Positions 1-9,439 are shown, numbered from the stretch's first letter. The stretch: 33,511 nucleotides of DNA from an uncultured Bacteroidales bacterium (GCA_937981455.1 CALJNV010000010.1:1-33511); one strand, 5' to 3'. The notes: generated by a model not told the origin, from the letters alone. Program-made: numbers and translations.

Positions 1-435
1 AACTACCCATAAGCTTGCCCTGTCATTAATAGTATTTATAAAAGTAAAATAATGGCTATCGCTTGAAAAAGTAAAATCAGAAATTCTTAGGGTATCAGGG
101 AGATTTTTGAGGGGAATTTCTCTATTCGCCACCAAATCCCTAAGAGCAAGGCCCGTATAATATGTTTTACGGCTGGTCATAAATAATTTCGGATTGATTC
201 GAATCCCAGCAAGTCGAATTTCCTCTTCAGCCAAATCCTGCAAGCTCTTCATAGCATTTCGATCCAATAGGGCCAAGTAACGGCTACTAGGATCCATGGC
301 AAGCGCCGGTCGAGGTTTTATATCTACTAAATCCAGAATTTCTTTGGGAGGTAATTGATATTTCACATCTAATTGTGCATAATTCTTCATAATCTGTAGA
401 TTAATTATGATAAGAAAAAAAAATTTCGCTTTCAT
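1..435 (-). CDS. Prolyl oligopeptidase (S9) family protein, N-terminal part only (runs off left edge)
   Basis: Translated by eye from ATG at 435 (minus): MKAKFFFLIIINLQIMKNYAQLDVKYQLPPKEILDLVDIKPRPALAMDPSSRYLALLDRNAMKSLQDLAEEEIRLAGIRINPKLF...; open to the window edge. The PPKEILDLVD.P..P....P...L and EELRLAGIRINP-like motifs resemble the N-terminal propeller of bacterial/plant S9 glutamyl-endopeptidase-like proteins. Not in the supplied ORF track. Confidence 0.75.
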   Translation of the reverse strand, partial: MKAKFFFLIIINLQIMKNYAQLDVKYQLPPKEILDLVDIKPRPALAMDPSSRYLALLDRNAMKSLQDLAEEEIRLAGIRINPKLFMTSRKTYYTGLALRDLVANREIPLKNLPDTLRISDFTFSSDSHYFTFINTINDRASLWVV

Positions 436-526
436 AGGCACAGGGAATTTTAAAACAAAATTAGCCATATACTCTTTGGCAGAGAAACAATAAGTATTCA
501 ATACTGATTCAGATTACACAGTATTT

Positions 527-1702
527 TTAAAATTCAACTTTTATTTTCTTCTCACGAAAAACCCTGCGCAAACGTTCCTTTTCCTCTTTATTTAATGGAT
601 TTCCAGTAAGGCGAATAAATTTTAAAGATTCCATGAAATCCAATTCTAACGGGAGCTTTTTAAGGGAATTATTACTCAAATCGATTACTTCAAGTTTTTT
701 TAAATTTATGATGGATGGTGGCAATTGTTCCAATTTATTGCCTGCTAAATTTAGCTCTTTCAAATTTCTCAGATTGCACAAAGAGTCAGGCAATGATTGA
801 AAATTATTAGAAGCCAAATTAAAATAAACTAATTTATTCAAACGGGCGATGGATGCAGGCAAAGTAGAAAGGTTGTTGTTGCTGAGAGAGAGGGCATCAA
901 GATTTTCAAGATTACCAATGTCCTCAGGAATAAATGAGGCTTTATTTTTGCTGAGGTTCAACTCTTTAAGCTTTGATAAATGAAAAATATATTGAGGTGG
1001 TGCCGAAAGTTGATTAGCGGCAAGATTGAGCATTTCCAATTGTTGCAGGTTGCTAATTGTCACTGGTATCTCTCGCAGTCGGCATTCACTAAGATACAAA
1101 TTCTTAAGTGAAGGCATTTGATTTAATAAAGTAAAAACCTGATCAAGGTCGAGGTTAGTATTACCGCTGAGATCTAGCGTATGGAGGCTATCGAGGGCAA
1201 AAAGGCATTCGGGCAACTGGCGCAGCCGGTTGTGATGAAATGAAAGTACCTGTAATTGTTTGAGCTGGCAGATGAAGTCGGGTAATTCTGTAAGGTCATT
1301 TTTACCTGCAAACAACATTTTCAGGTATTTATATTTCAATATGCCAGAAGGAAGGTATTTTATTCCATTATCTTGAATATCAATAATCTGAATGTATGAC
1401 AAGCCTCCAAAAAACTTGCGAGTGAAGGCTAGATCCATATCAAGCGAAGGATTCCCTGCTAGCTGAAGTACCTGCAAATTCTCTAATTGATTTACTCTCT
1501 CTGAATTGTATTTCAAACGTTGATAACTCAAGTCAAGCACAACGCAATTCCAGGGGTCGGCAAAGGCTTCATCAAAACTTTGGTATACCTTTTCTCGAGC
1601 CAGCTCTTCAATCGTAAGCAACTGGGCATTAACTTGAATGATACTTAATAAGGTACAAACAATGAACCCCCAAAAAAGGTATTTTTTCATTCGAAACCAC
1701 AA
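527..1702 (-). CDS. Leucine-rich repeat protein with N-terminal signal peptide
   Basis: 391 aa; about a dozen ~23-aa LxxLxxLxLxxNxLxxLPxxI repeats after a hydrophobic leader (MKKYLFWGFIVCTLLSIIQVNAQ). Start may be the internal MKKYLFW. Confidence 0.88.
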   Translation of the reverse strand: MWFRMKKYLFWGFIVCTLLSIIQVNAQLLTIEELAREKVYQSFDEAFADPWNCVVLDLSYQRLKYNSERVNQLENLQVLQLAGNPSLDMDLAFTRKFFGGLSYIQIIDIQDNGIKYLPSGILKYKYLKMLFAGKNDLTELPDFICQLKQLQVLSFHHNRLRQLPECLFALDSLHTLDLSGNTNLDLDQVFTLLNQMPSLKNLYLSECRLREIPVTISNLQQLEMLNLAANQLSAPPQYIFHLSKLKELNLSKNKASFIPEDIGNLENLDALSLSNNNLSTLPASIARLNKLVYFNLASNNFQSLPDSLCNLRNLKELNLAGNKLEQLPPSIINLKKLEVIDLSNNSLKKLPLELDFMESLKFIRLTGNPLNKEEKERLRRVFREKKIKVEF

Positions 1703-1744
1703 TACAAATTAAACATGAGTTTTCTACGCCAGGAAAATTGATTA

Positions 1745-4700
1745 TTAATTATTTACCCAAAATTTTTCTACAGCATATTGATTTTCACAAATATAACGAG
1801 CTAAGTAAATCCCTTCAGGAAGCTTCAAATATTCAATAGAAGAAGGATTCTTCTTGTTCCAAATAACATTACCAGAAATATTGTAAATCATCAAAGTACC
1901 TCCTAGACAGGAAGTTTTGATAAACAGCGAATGATTTTGGTAGTAACAATTAAAATCTAATGGTATTTCAAAATCCATTTTACCTACAGTACCAAACCAT
2001 AGTCGGAATCTCAAGGGATCATCACTGGTGCTGGCATAGAAGTTTACTTCTGAAGAACTTCTCAAATCGTGAATCTCTCCAGTTTTAAGATCTTCCAGCG
2101 CTATGGGCAAACCTTGTAGAAAATAATCAATACCAGCAAATTTGATATTAAAGGTATCATTTTGGATAGTTTCAAAGAATATATTTACAGGAGAGGCAGG
2201 GCTTTCTCCAAGACTTTGAACAGCAAGTTCATAATCTTCCTGAGAGAGAAAATACAAGGAAGGGGAATCAGGATTGCGCAATTTAAACGCATCCCATAAG
2301 GGTTCATAATTTGCTGAAGCCCCCGACCTGAGGGCCAGAATAACCTCGTCGGTAAGTCCTTCATTGTTTTCAACCTTAACGCTTACAGTGTTTACAGGCT
2401 GATCCTTGAAGAACATATAGGAATGGTGCGTACGGGCCGTATTGTAAACGGTAAATGTTCCTATGTCCCCTGGATTGTTGACCTTTAAGAAGAAGCCTTG
2501 TCCCGGTCCAATATAGCGACTGCCTCCATTTGTTCCACCCACTCCAATGGTATAGGTAGCATAACCTCCCAGGCCACCATTTAAATTTTGATTCCAAAAA
2601 TAAGCCGTAGAACCAAGGTTAGAGAGAGAAATGCCGGAAGATTCAAAATCGAGAATTGAAGGGTAAGGATTTCCTACAAGATTATATCCATCGTACTGAG
2701 GGCTGCTGTTCGATGTAAAAGTTAGTCCTGAAATAGATAAAGTATCGTTATGCAAAGGTCCGATATAGGTAGCCGTAACATCTCCATTGGGTAAGTAGGT
2801 AGAATAGCCCATAAGTGTAGAAAGGGTATCGGTTCCTATGAGGTTAATCCATTGATTTACAGGCTGTGATTCATCGTATCGACGTACATAAGCCCACCCT
2901 GGAAATGCTGTAATAGCTTGAGGATTGACTACCGGCGAGCATATATAGTGATAATCTGTATTACCTGTTACCAGGCTTTCTACAGTTCCTAAAACATTGT
3001 TGTTGCTATGAATGAGTGATGCTCCATTTTTCAAAATTAAACCGGCGGCTCCAGCATTATTAATTAAATCTCCTGATACGGTAAGAGCTTTGTTGGGATT
3101 AATTATGAGCTGTGCATTACTATTCAATTTCAAACTACCGATTAAAGTTGGGGCATCATAACCGGAATTTATTTTAGGATAGTTGATGCATCCATTGGGT
3201 AATAAAACCGGGGTTGATGAAGAAGGAATTTCACTATCAGACCAATTGGAAGAATTTGTCCACTCATCAGAAGTACTACCTGTCCACAAGCCAGAGGGTC
3301 CTTCATAAAGTTCCACCTCGTCGATCGCCCAGTACCAAAAATCATAAAAATCACCGTCAATAACAAAGGCAACATAAGTAGAAGGGTTGTTTAGATTGTG
3401 GGTAACAGGTACCGCACGAATCTCGGGACCTAAATTTCCATTGCGGCTGGTGAAGCTCCAGGCTTCGTTGGTCCAATTCACGCCATCAACGCTACTTTGT
3501 ACCTTTATGGTAACCGTCTGTATTCCGTAACCTAAGTCGGCAAATTTATGTCTGAATCGAAGAGTCAACCGATTCATTCCTAAAGTGTTTACTGGGGGTA
3601 ATATCAACCTGCTGGTTGCCAACGGAACACCATAAGAATGATTGTTATAAAGGTCTTCCCATAAATGCATCATCTCGTTTGCTGTACCCCCTGATGTAGA
3701 TGAATTCGATGAATTCCATCCTTCTGCATTCCCATATAGTTGCCTTGTCCATCCCTGGGGTAAAGTTGAGCCCTCAAAATTCTCCACTATAGGAAGATTA
3801 AGGGGTTCGCTAAAAGTACATGCATACGATATATTGGGCTCGGAATAAGTTGGGTTTAAATCAAGTAAAGAAAAAATCGCGTAATGATAGCATGTAGAAG
3901 AAAGCAAAGATGAATGTATAAAAGTGGTAGCAGTACCTGTATACAATACTGTTCCTACACCGGGTATATAATCACCTGGTGAATAGGATACTCCATTTAC
4001 AGGTTGACCGGTAATATTGTATGTACTATAAACCAAAAGAACGGGCTTGGCACTGTTGAGCGCCCAATTTAAGGTTATTTGTCCGGGTCCTGTAGGATTA
4101 GCTACAAACGCTGTAGGAGCGTAGTTTTGGATTCCGTTTATTACCAATCCCAATTCCTGTTTACCACCGGCCAATGCTCCTTTAGGATAAATCTCTATAG
4201 TATAAACACCAGCCATTGGGGAAGCCAGGAATACCTTTTCAACATTATCTCTGAAATTATCGCCAGTAGTGGCAGAGGCAGAGGGGTTGGAGGGATTAAG
4301 AATATAAGGATACCATGTACTGGCATCTTTTTTTATTCTTAAGTCTAAATCATTCACAAGCATTAAATTTGTGGGATCGAGTGAGGGGGAAGGACTGGTT
4401 CCAGCCGGGTCATTCCAAGCAATGGTTGCAGAGAGCGGTACAGAACCGTCTGAATATACTCGATAGTGTAAAGTATCAAATTCATTAATAATTAATTCTT
4501 TAACCCATGTGGTTGTTCCATTATTCGATAAAGCCAGCGCAGCTTTTTGGGTATTGAGTAATCCCCAACCAAATTGGTAATCTGGACCCATTGAAGGGCC
4601 TGCCTCATCTGCAGTGGAAATAACCAATGCTTTAAGGACAGCCGATTTTAAATACTTACCAGTAAGATTGTAGCTGTGTTGCTGGAGCAATGCCAGGGAT

Positions 4701-5836
4701 CCTGTGGTATTGGGTGCTGCCATGGATGTTCCTGTCATAAAGGTGTAATTAGCATCTCCAGTAGAATTGCATGAATACAAAGAATAGCCATTGGCCACCA
4801 GATCGGGTTTAATACGACCATCGTCAGTAGGGCCACACGAGCTACTAGGGTATAAAATAACGTCGCCAGGATTGGTATACCCCCCTGGGATATCATATAC
4901 ATTACCAATAGTTAAACCATTTTTTATACCACAGAAAGAAGGTATACAGTCGTAAGGACCATCAGGGGGACGGTAAGTTGAACTCCAAACCCATGAAGTT
5001 CCATTCCAAACATAACCCACTCCACCCGGTGAAGTATTACCTCGGTCATTGCTGGAGGCAAAAACAGGCAGATAATAGGGGGCAGCATTGCAAATCAAAT
5101 CCATTTGCCTTGAAGTATAATCGTAAAAACCAAATTTGTAATCCTCAACTCCGCTAATAGTGGTATCACCATACCAATATTGACCTTCCCAACCCGAAAG
5201 GTATTTATAAGAATGATTAGAAAATAAAAGCCCATCGGCAGCAGCTTTCGACATTTCATTTACATCATGATTCCAATCGTAAGCTTTCAGGTTGGCCTGA
5301 TATGCCATTCCTTTTGCATTTGCATCTACACCGGCTGCTATCAGGGTCCCTGAAACATGGGTGGCGTGGCTACTTAATGAGGTTGCTCCATCCATTTGAA
5401 CGGCTCTACCTCCAAATTCCTGATGAGTGGTTCGAACTTTTCCTCCATCCCATATACCAATGTTTAAACCATTTCCTGTTAGGTAAAGACCGGCTGGTCC
5501 TCCTGGCCATACTTTATCTGTGGATACTGTTTTGGCAGCGTTTATATTTGAAGTTCCATAAACCCACAGTCTATTCTCCTCGTCCAGACCCTGAACTTCT
5601 TGAGTGCCTCCGAAAAAATCGTCAATTCTGAAAGGGGAATTATACACCCTTTCAACATTTTGACGCATAGTTGTAGAAACTTTCAAGGCTTCAACAGAAA
5701 TTTTCCTAAGCTCTGCTGTATCTGTCTGCCTTATTATTATTTCTCGATTTACTTGAGATTTAACAAGCATTATTCCGGTTAAATAAATCAAAGGAAAAGC
5801 CAGCGAAAAGCGAAGATTAAAGTTTTTAGGATTCAT
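1745..5836 (-). CDS. Secreted subtilisin-like (S8) serine protease, multidomain, with T9SS-type C-terminal sorting domain
   Basis: 1363 aa; S8 triad motifs GIWDGGKV (D), SSHATHVSGT (H), GTSMAAPN (S); cleaved-adhesin/MAM-like segment (VENFEGSTLPQGW...WYWAIDEVELYEG); C-terminal LMIYNISGNVIW...LPEGIYLARYICENQYAVEKFWV typical of T9SS type A domains. Confidence 0.9.
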   Translation of the reverse strand: MNPKNFNLRFSLAFPLIYLTGIMLVKSQVNREIIIRQTDTAELRKISVEALKVSTTMRQNVERVYNSPFRIDDFFGGTQEVQGLDEENRLWVYGTSNINAAKTVSTDKVWPGGPAGLYLTGNGLNIGIWDGGKVRTTHQEFGGRAVQMDGATSLSSHATHVSGTLIAAGVDANAKGMAYQANLKAYDWNHDVNEMSKAAADGLLFSNHSYKYLSGWEGQYWYGDTTISGVEDYKFGFYDYTSRQMDLICNAAPYYLPVFASSNDRGNTSPGGVGYVWNGTSWVWSSTYRPPDGPYDCIPSFCGIKNGLTIGNVYDIPGGYTNPGDVILYPSSSCGPTDDGRIKPDLVANGYSLYSCNSTGDANYTFMTGTSMAAPNTTGSLALLQQHSYNLTGKYLKSAVLKALVISTADEAGPSMGPDYQFGWGLLNTQKAALALSNNGTTTWVKELIINEFDTLHYRVYSDGSVPLSATIAWNDPAGTSPSPSLDPTNLMLVNDLDLRIKKDASTWYPYILNPSNPSASATTGDNFRDNVEKVFLASPMAGVYTIEIYPKGALAGGKQELGLVINGIQNYAPTAFVANPTGPGQITLNWALNSAKPVLLVYSTYNITGQPVNGVSYSPGDYIPGVGTVLYTGTATTFIHSSLLSSTCYHYAIFSLLDLNPTYSEPNISYACTFSEPLNLPIVENFEGSTLPQGWTRQLYGNAEGWNSSNSSTSGGTANEMMHLWEDLYNNHSYGVPLATSRLILPPVNTLGMNRLTLRFRHKFADLGYGIQTVTIKVQSSVDGVNWTNEAWSFTSRNGNLGPEIRAVPVTHNLNNPSTYVAFVIDGDFYDFWYWAIDEVELYEGPSGLWTGSTSDEWTNSSNWSDSEIPSSSTPVLLPNGCINYPKINSGYDAPTLIGSLKLNSNAQLIINPNKALTVSGDLINNAGAAGLILKNGASLIHSNNNVLGTVESLVTGNTDYHYICSPVVNPQAITAFPGWAYVRRYDESQPVNQWINLIGTDTLSTLMGYSTYLPNGDVTATYIGPLHNDTLSISGLTFTSNSSPQYDGYNLVGNPYPSILDFESSGISLSNLGSTAYFWNQNLNGGLGGYATYTIGVGGTNGGSRYIGPGQGFFLKVNNPGDIGTFTVYNTARTHHSYMFFKDQPVNTVSVKVENNEGLTDEVILALRSGASANYEPLWDAFKLRNPDSPSLYFLSQEDYELAVQSLGESPASPVNIFFETIQNDTFNIKFAGIDYFLQGLPIALEDLKTGEIHDLRSSSEVNFYASTSDDPLRFRLWFGTVGKMDFEIPLDFNCYYQNHSLFIKTSCLGGTLMIYNISGNVIWNKKNPSSIEYLKLPEGIYLARYICENQYAVEKFWVNN

Positions 5837-5991
5837 AAGATTGACTATTTTCGGATGGAACTATGATAAATAAACAACATTTATATATAGAAAGTTGCAT
5901 AAAGTGTTTCACATGAAAAAAGCGGAGTTCTTTCAGGAAACTCAGCTAAAATACGGTAGATTAAAAGGTAAAAAACTACTTTTAAGAATTT

Positions 5992-7377
5992 TTAACGATT
6001 TTCTTGGTGATCTTTAAGCCATTGTTTCCTGAAGGAAGCCTCTGGAAGGGGTGGTAAATTTCGACGCTTACCCCAGAGGGGTGATACGAAAGTTTGCATT
6101 ATCCATTTTCTCATCCAGGGCTTACCGGCATCCAACAACGAGGGCTTACGCAAAGCCCATTGGCTAAATTTTATGGCATTCTTCCATTTGGAATCAACAT
6201 AACCCGCTTTTACAGCTTCATATCGATTAAAAAGTAAATACTCATGCAGCGGAATTTTAACCGGGCATACCTCAGTGCATTTTCCACACAGAGTGGAAGC
6301 AAAACTTAAATGCCCATAGGCCTCCATTCCCCTCATATGAGGTGTTATGACAGAGCCAATTGGGCCGGTATAAGTAGTGTCGTAGGTATGACCACCTACA
6401 TTTTTATAAATTGGACAGGCATTCAGGCATGCACCACATCGAATACATGTAAGAGCCCGACGTTGAGGACTCTTCGCTAAAACTTTAGTACGTCCGTTGT
6501 TTAGTAATATTAAATACATTTCCTTAGGCCCCTTTCCCTCCGACTCTTTTGCAGGTCCTAAAACAATCGTGTTGTAAGCAGTAATATGCTGTCCTGTTCC
6601 ATGTATTGCCAATAGTGGCCAAAAAAGATCCAGATCTTCAAGAGTGGGTATGAGTTTTTCAATGCCTGCAATAACAATATGTATTTTACTCGCCGATAAA
6701 CTAAAAACTCCATTTCCTTCATTTTCGGTAATTGCAACAGCTCCAGGATCGGCAATGAGAAAATTGGCACCAGTAATTCCTGCCTTAGCCTCAATAAATT
6801 TTTCTCTTAAATGATTTCTTACCCAATAGGTAATTTCAACAGGAGTAGCATTTGCAGGTAAACCAAATCTTTCGTGCATCAATTCTGCAACGTCTTCTTT
6901 GGAAAGGTGCATGGCAGGGGTTACAATATGGTAAGGTCTTTCTCCCCTTTGCTGTACAATGAATTCACCAAGGTCAGTTTCGATAGGACTTATTCCCACG
7001 TTGTTAAGTTCCTGATTGAGCTCAAGCTCTTCACTGACCATCGATTTTGATTTAACAACAGATTTTATATTCGCATTTCCTAAAATTTCCAAAACATATT
7101 TTACTGCAGAATTAGCGTCGGGTGCCCAGAGTACTTTAGTACCCCTTGCCGTCATTTTTGACTCTAAATCAATAAGAAGTTTATCAAGATTTAGCAAGGT
7201 TTTCATTCGAATATGAACGGCTCTATCGCGAGCCAATTCTAAGTTTTGGTAAAAACTCTTTCCACGAGCTACCGCTTCATCATATCGTCCAATATTAAAC
7301 GATAAACGGCGACGGTGTTCCTTGTCAAACGCTATTCTTTCGGCCTGATCATTAAACTTCTTATCCTGCAAACTCAT
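5992..7377 (-). CDS. lutB: LutB-like iron-sulfur lactate-utilization protein (LUD domain plus 2x[4Fe-4S] ferredoxin motifs)
   Basis: 461 aa; LUD-type N-terminal part (KSKSMVSEELELNQEL, GITGANFLIADPGAVAITENEGN) and CIRCGACLNACP / CGKCTEVCPVKIPLHEYL cluster motifs as in LutB/YkgF. Confidence 0.88.
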   Translation of the reverse strand: MSLQDKKFNDQAERIAFDKEHRRRLSFNIGRYDEAVARGKSFYQNLELARDRAVHIRMKTLLNLDKLLIDLESKMTARGTKVLWAPDANSAVKYVLEILGNANIKSVVKSKSMVSEELELNQELNNVGISPIETDLGEFIVQQRGERPYHIVTPAMHLSKEDVAELMHERFGLPANATPVEITYWVRNHLREKFIEAKAGITGANFLIADPGAVAITENEGNGVFSLSASKIHIVIAGIEKLIPTLEDLDLFWPLLAIHGTGQHITAYNTIVLGPAKESEGKGPKEMYLILLNNGRTKVLAKSPQRRALTCIRCGACLNACPIYKNVGGHTYDTTYTGPIGSVITPHMRGMEAYGHLSFASTLCGKCTEVCPVKIPLHEYLLFNRYEAVKAGYVDSKWKNAIKFSQWALRKPSLLDAGKPWMRKWIMQTFVSPLWGKRRNLPPLPEASFRKQWLKDHQENR

Positions 7378-7400
7378 GATTTTCAGTATTATATTAATAA

Positions 7401-7847
7401 TTATTCTGCACGCTTAATCTTTTCAACTCTGCGTGTATGGCGTCCTCCTTCAAACTCAGTTTCCAAAAAAACGTTCAACATTTCAAGGGCTTGCTCTTGA
7501 GTGGTAAAACGTGCACCTAATGCTAAAACATTTGCATCGTTGTGCTGACGTGATAATCTTGCTCTTTCTGTATCGCAACATAAAGCAGCCCTTACTCCAT
7601 TATACTTGTTAGCTACTATACTTACCCCTATTCCACTTCCACAAATGATGATTGCCCGTGGAATCAGGCCTTTATCGACCGATAAAGCTAAAGGATGAAT
7701 TATATCAGGATAATCAATGCTTTCTTCACTATAACATCCAAAATCCTCAACTTCAAATCCTTTTATAACTAATTGTTTTTTAATAAATTCTTTTAAAATA
7801 TATCCGGCATGGTCGCTGCCTATCCCTATTTTCAGCTTTTCCGACAT
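7401..7847 (-). CDS. rpiB: Ribose 5-phosphate isomerase B
   Basis: 148 aa; IGSDHAGYILKE, ICGSGIGVSIVANKYNGVRAALC, ARLSRQHNDANVLALGAR motifs of RpiB/LacAB family. Confidence 0.95.
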   Translation of the reverse strand: MSEKLKIGIGSDHAGYILKEFIKKQLVIKGFEVEDFGCYSEESIDYPDIIHPLALSVDKGLIPRAIIICGSGIGVSIVANKYNGVRAALCCDTERARLSRQHNDANVLALGARFTTQEQALEMLNVFLETEFEGGRHTRRVEKIKRAE

Positions 7848-7869
7848 TTTGTTAATAAGTTTTGTTTTG

Positions 7870-7877
7870 CAAATGTA
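7870..7877 (-). promoter_or_regulatory. Candidate Bacteroidetes -7 element (TACATTTG) for rpiB
   Basis: CAAATGTA on + = TACATTTG on -, matching TAnnTTTG, 23 nt upstream of the rpiB ATG; no clear -33 element seen. Confidence 0.5.
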
Positions 7878-8125
7878 AAACTAACGATGCACTCTAACTT
7901 AAATCCTATTAGAAATGAAGAATTTCCCAATTCATTCATTTACCTAATCCATAATGGATTTACTGAATATCAAAATAAAATAATTGCTAACAATCTTTTG
8001 TTAAATTCAAGCTTTTCCTTTGAATAAAAACTAATAACTCCATGATAAATCCAGAAAGAACCCTAACGCAGTTCATAAAACTTCAGGTTTTTAGAATTTC
8101 TTTCAAATTTATTAACATCCCATAC

Positions 8126-8133
8126 TATCTTTG
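8126..8133 (+). promoter_or_regulatory. Candidate Bacteroidetes -7 element (TATCTTTG) for nadA with long leader
   Basis: Exact TAnnTTTG match in the AT-rich rpiB/nadA divergent intergenic region, ~205 nt before the nadA ATG. Confidence 0.5.
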
Positions 8134-8161
8134 CACAACCCTTTTTATAAACACCCACTGC

Positions 8162-8251
8162 TTATCAACATCTGTTAAAAAAGCATCTAAAATCTTCTGT
8201 CACAATGTTAGTTTATCAACATACCCATTTAATGTACAGTTGATAATAAAC
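8162..8251. repeat. Cluster of TTATCAAC(A) motifs: two direct, one inverted
   Basis: TTATCAACA at 8162-8170 and 8213-8221 (+), and GTTGATAA at 8239-8246 (TTATCAAC on -); the last two form an imperfect inverted repeat (GTTTATCAAC ... GTTGATAATAAAC). Confidence 0.6.
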
Positions 8252-8338
8252 ATTCTTTGGGTTTTCAAAATTTCCAAGGAAATATTTTTTCACCGTTTCA
8301 ACAACCCTATTTGTTATTATTAAAATTTATATTTAAAA

Positions 8339-9286
8339 ATGAATAACAATAAAGACCTAATAGAAGGAATACTTGACTTGAAACATCAAAAAAATGCGAT
8401 AATTTTAGCACATTATTACCAAATTGATGAAATACAGGATCTTGCTGATTTTATTGGAGACAGCCTGGCACTTTCACAAAAGGCCAAGACAGTAGATTCA
8501 CCGCTTATTGTCTTCTGTGGGGTCCACTTTATGGCTGAGACAGCAAAAATACTTAATCCGGGCAAAAAAGTTATTGTGCCTGACTTAGAGGCAGGATGTT
8601 CTCTGGCCGATTCATGCCCACCCGATCGATTTAAAGATTTCCTTTTGGGATATCAAGGATATACTGTTATAACTTATATTAATAGCACAGCACGTATTAA
8701 AGCAATGTCGGATATTATATGCACTTCTGGAAATGCTGTGCATATTGTTGAATCTTTACCCAAGGATGAAAAAATTATATTTGCACCCGACAAAAACCTG
8801 GGGGGATATATTAATCGGTTAACTGGAAGGAATATGGTACTTTGGGACGGGGTATGCCAGGTGCATGATTTGCTAAACGCTGAAGCCGTTCTTAAACTTC
8901 GAATGTTGCACCCCGATGCCCTCTTAGTGGCTCATCCTGAATGCAACAATGCTGTACTCGAAACAGCTGATTATATAGGCTCTACCCATGGCATGATAAA
9001 ATTTGTGGCTCAAAGCCATGGCAAAAAGTTCATCATAGCCTCAGAAACAGGTATTGTTTATCAAATGAAAAAGATAGCCCCTGAGAAGGAGTTTTTGGTT
9101 GCCTCTAACAGTGAAACTTGTAGTTGCAATGATTGCCCATACATGAAAATGAATACACTTGAAAAGCTATATAAATGTCTTTTGACTGAAACTCCAGAAG
9201 TATTTGTAGAAGAAGATCTCATAGTTAAGGCTCGTAGGCCTATAGATAGGATGTTAGAGATTAGCCGAAAAGCGGGATTGATTTAA
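8339..9286 (+). CDS. nadA: Quinolinate synthase NadA
   Basis: 315 aa; ILAHYYQIDEIQDLADFIGDSLALSQKA, FCGVHFMAETAKIL, LWDGVCQVH, HPECNNAVLETADYIGSTHGM, ETCSCNDCPYMKMNTLEKL motifs. Confidence 0.96.
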   Translation: MNNNKDLIEGILDLKHQKNAIILAHYYQIDEIQDLADFIGDSLALSQKAKTVDSPLIVFCGVHFMAETAKILNPGKKVIVPDLEAGCSLADSCPPDRFKDFLLGYQGYTVITYINSTARIKAMSDIICTSGNAVHIVESLPKDEKIIFAPDKNLGGYINRLTGRNMVLWDGVCQVHDLLNAEAVLKLRMLHPDALLVAHPECNNAVLETADYIGSTHGMIKFVAQSHGKKFIIASETGIVYQMKKIAPEKEFLVASNSETCSCNDCPYMKMNTLEKLYKCLLTETPEVFVEEDLIVKARRPIDRMLEISRKAGLI

Positions 9287-9314
9287 AGATGTCTTCTCCT
9301 TTTCGAAATTTTCT

Positions 9315-9322
9315 TAATTTTG
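9315..9322 (+). promoter_or_regulatory. Candidate -7 element (TAATTTTG) upstream of tRNA-Thr
   Basis: TAnnTTTG match 10 nt upstream of the tRNA 5' end. Confidence 0.45.
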
Positions 9323-9331
9323 CCACCCAAA

Positions 9332-9404
9332 GCCTCTTTAGCTCAGTCGGTAGAGCAGTTCACTCGTAATGAACAGGTCGGGGGTTCAAGTCCCCCAGGA
9401 GGCT
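9332..9404 (+). tRNA. tRNA-Thr (anticodon CGT)
   Basis: Hand-folded 73 nt cloverleaf: acceptor GCCTCTT/AGGAGGC, D-stem GCTC/GAGC, anticodon stem GTTCA/TGAAC with loop CTCGTAA (CGT), T-arm GGGGG TTCAAGT CCCCC. Confidence 0.95.
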
Positions 9405-9409
9405 CAACA

Positions 9410-9436
9410 AAAAGCCGGGCAAAATCCCCGGCTTTT
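9410..9436. terminator. Bidirectional Rho-independent terminator
   Basis: AAAAGCCGGG-caaaatc-CCCGGCTTTT perfect 10-bp stem with A/T tracts, between tRNA-Thr (+) and the convergent S9 peptidase gene (-). Confidence 0.88.
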
Positions 9437-9439
9437 CTG

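Noticed and set aside
2185-5782. Several 60-109 aa ORFs on both strands inside the subtilase gene (e.g. 5302..5631, 2376..2597)
   Set aside because: Shadow ORFs overlapping a long, motif-rich coding frame; no domains or leaders.
5925-5945. Possible terminator between lutB and the subtilase gene (GAGTTTCCTGAAAGAACTC on -)
   Set aside because: Only about a 5-bp stem; too weak to call despite following T residues.
8042-8323. 93-aa ORF in the nadA leader
   Set aside because: AT-rich composition, no recognisable domain, and the protein reads like translated intergenic DNA; it also spans the predicted -7 box.
7850-8338. Possible replication origin
   Set aside because: Kept only as a weak hypothesis for the motif cluster: no dnaA, dnaN or gidA nearby, and genes on both sides remain mainly minus-strand. 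GC skew could not be computed.
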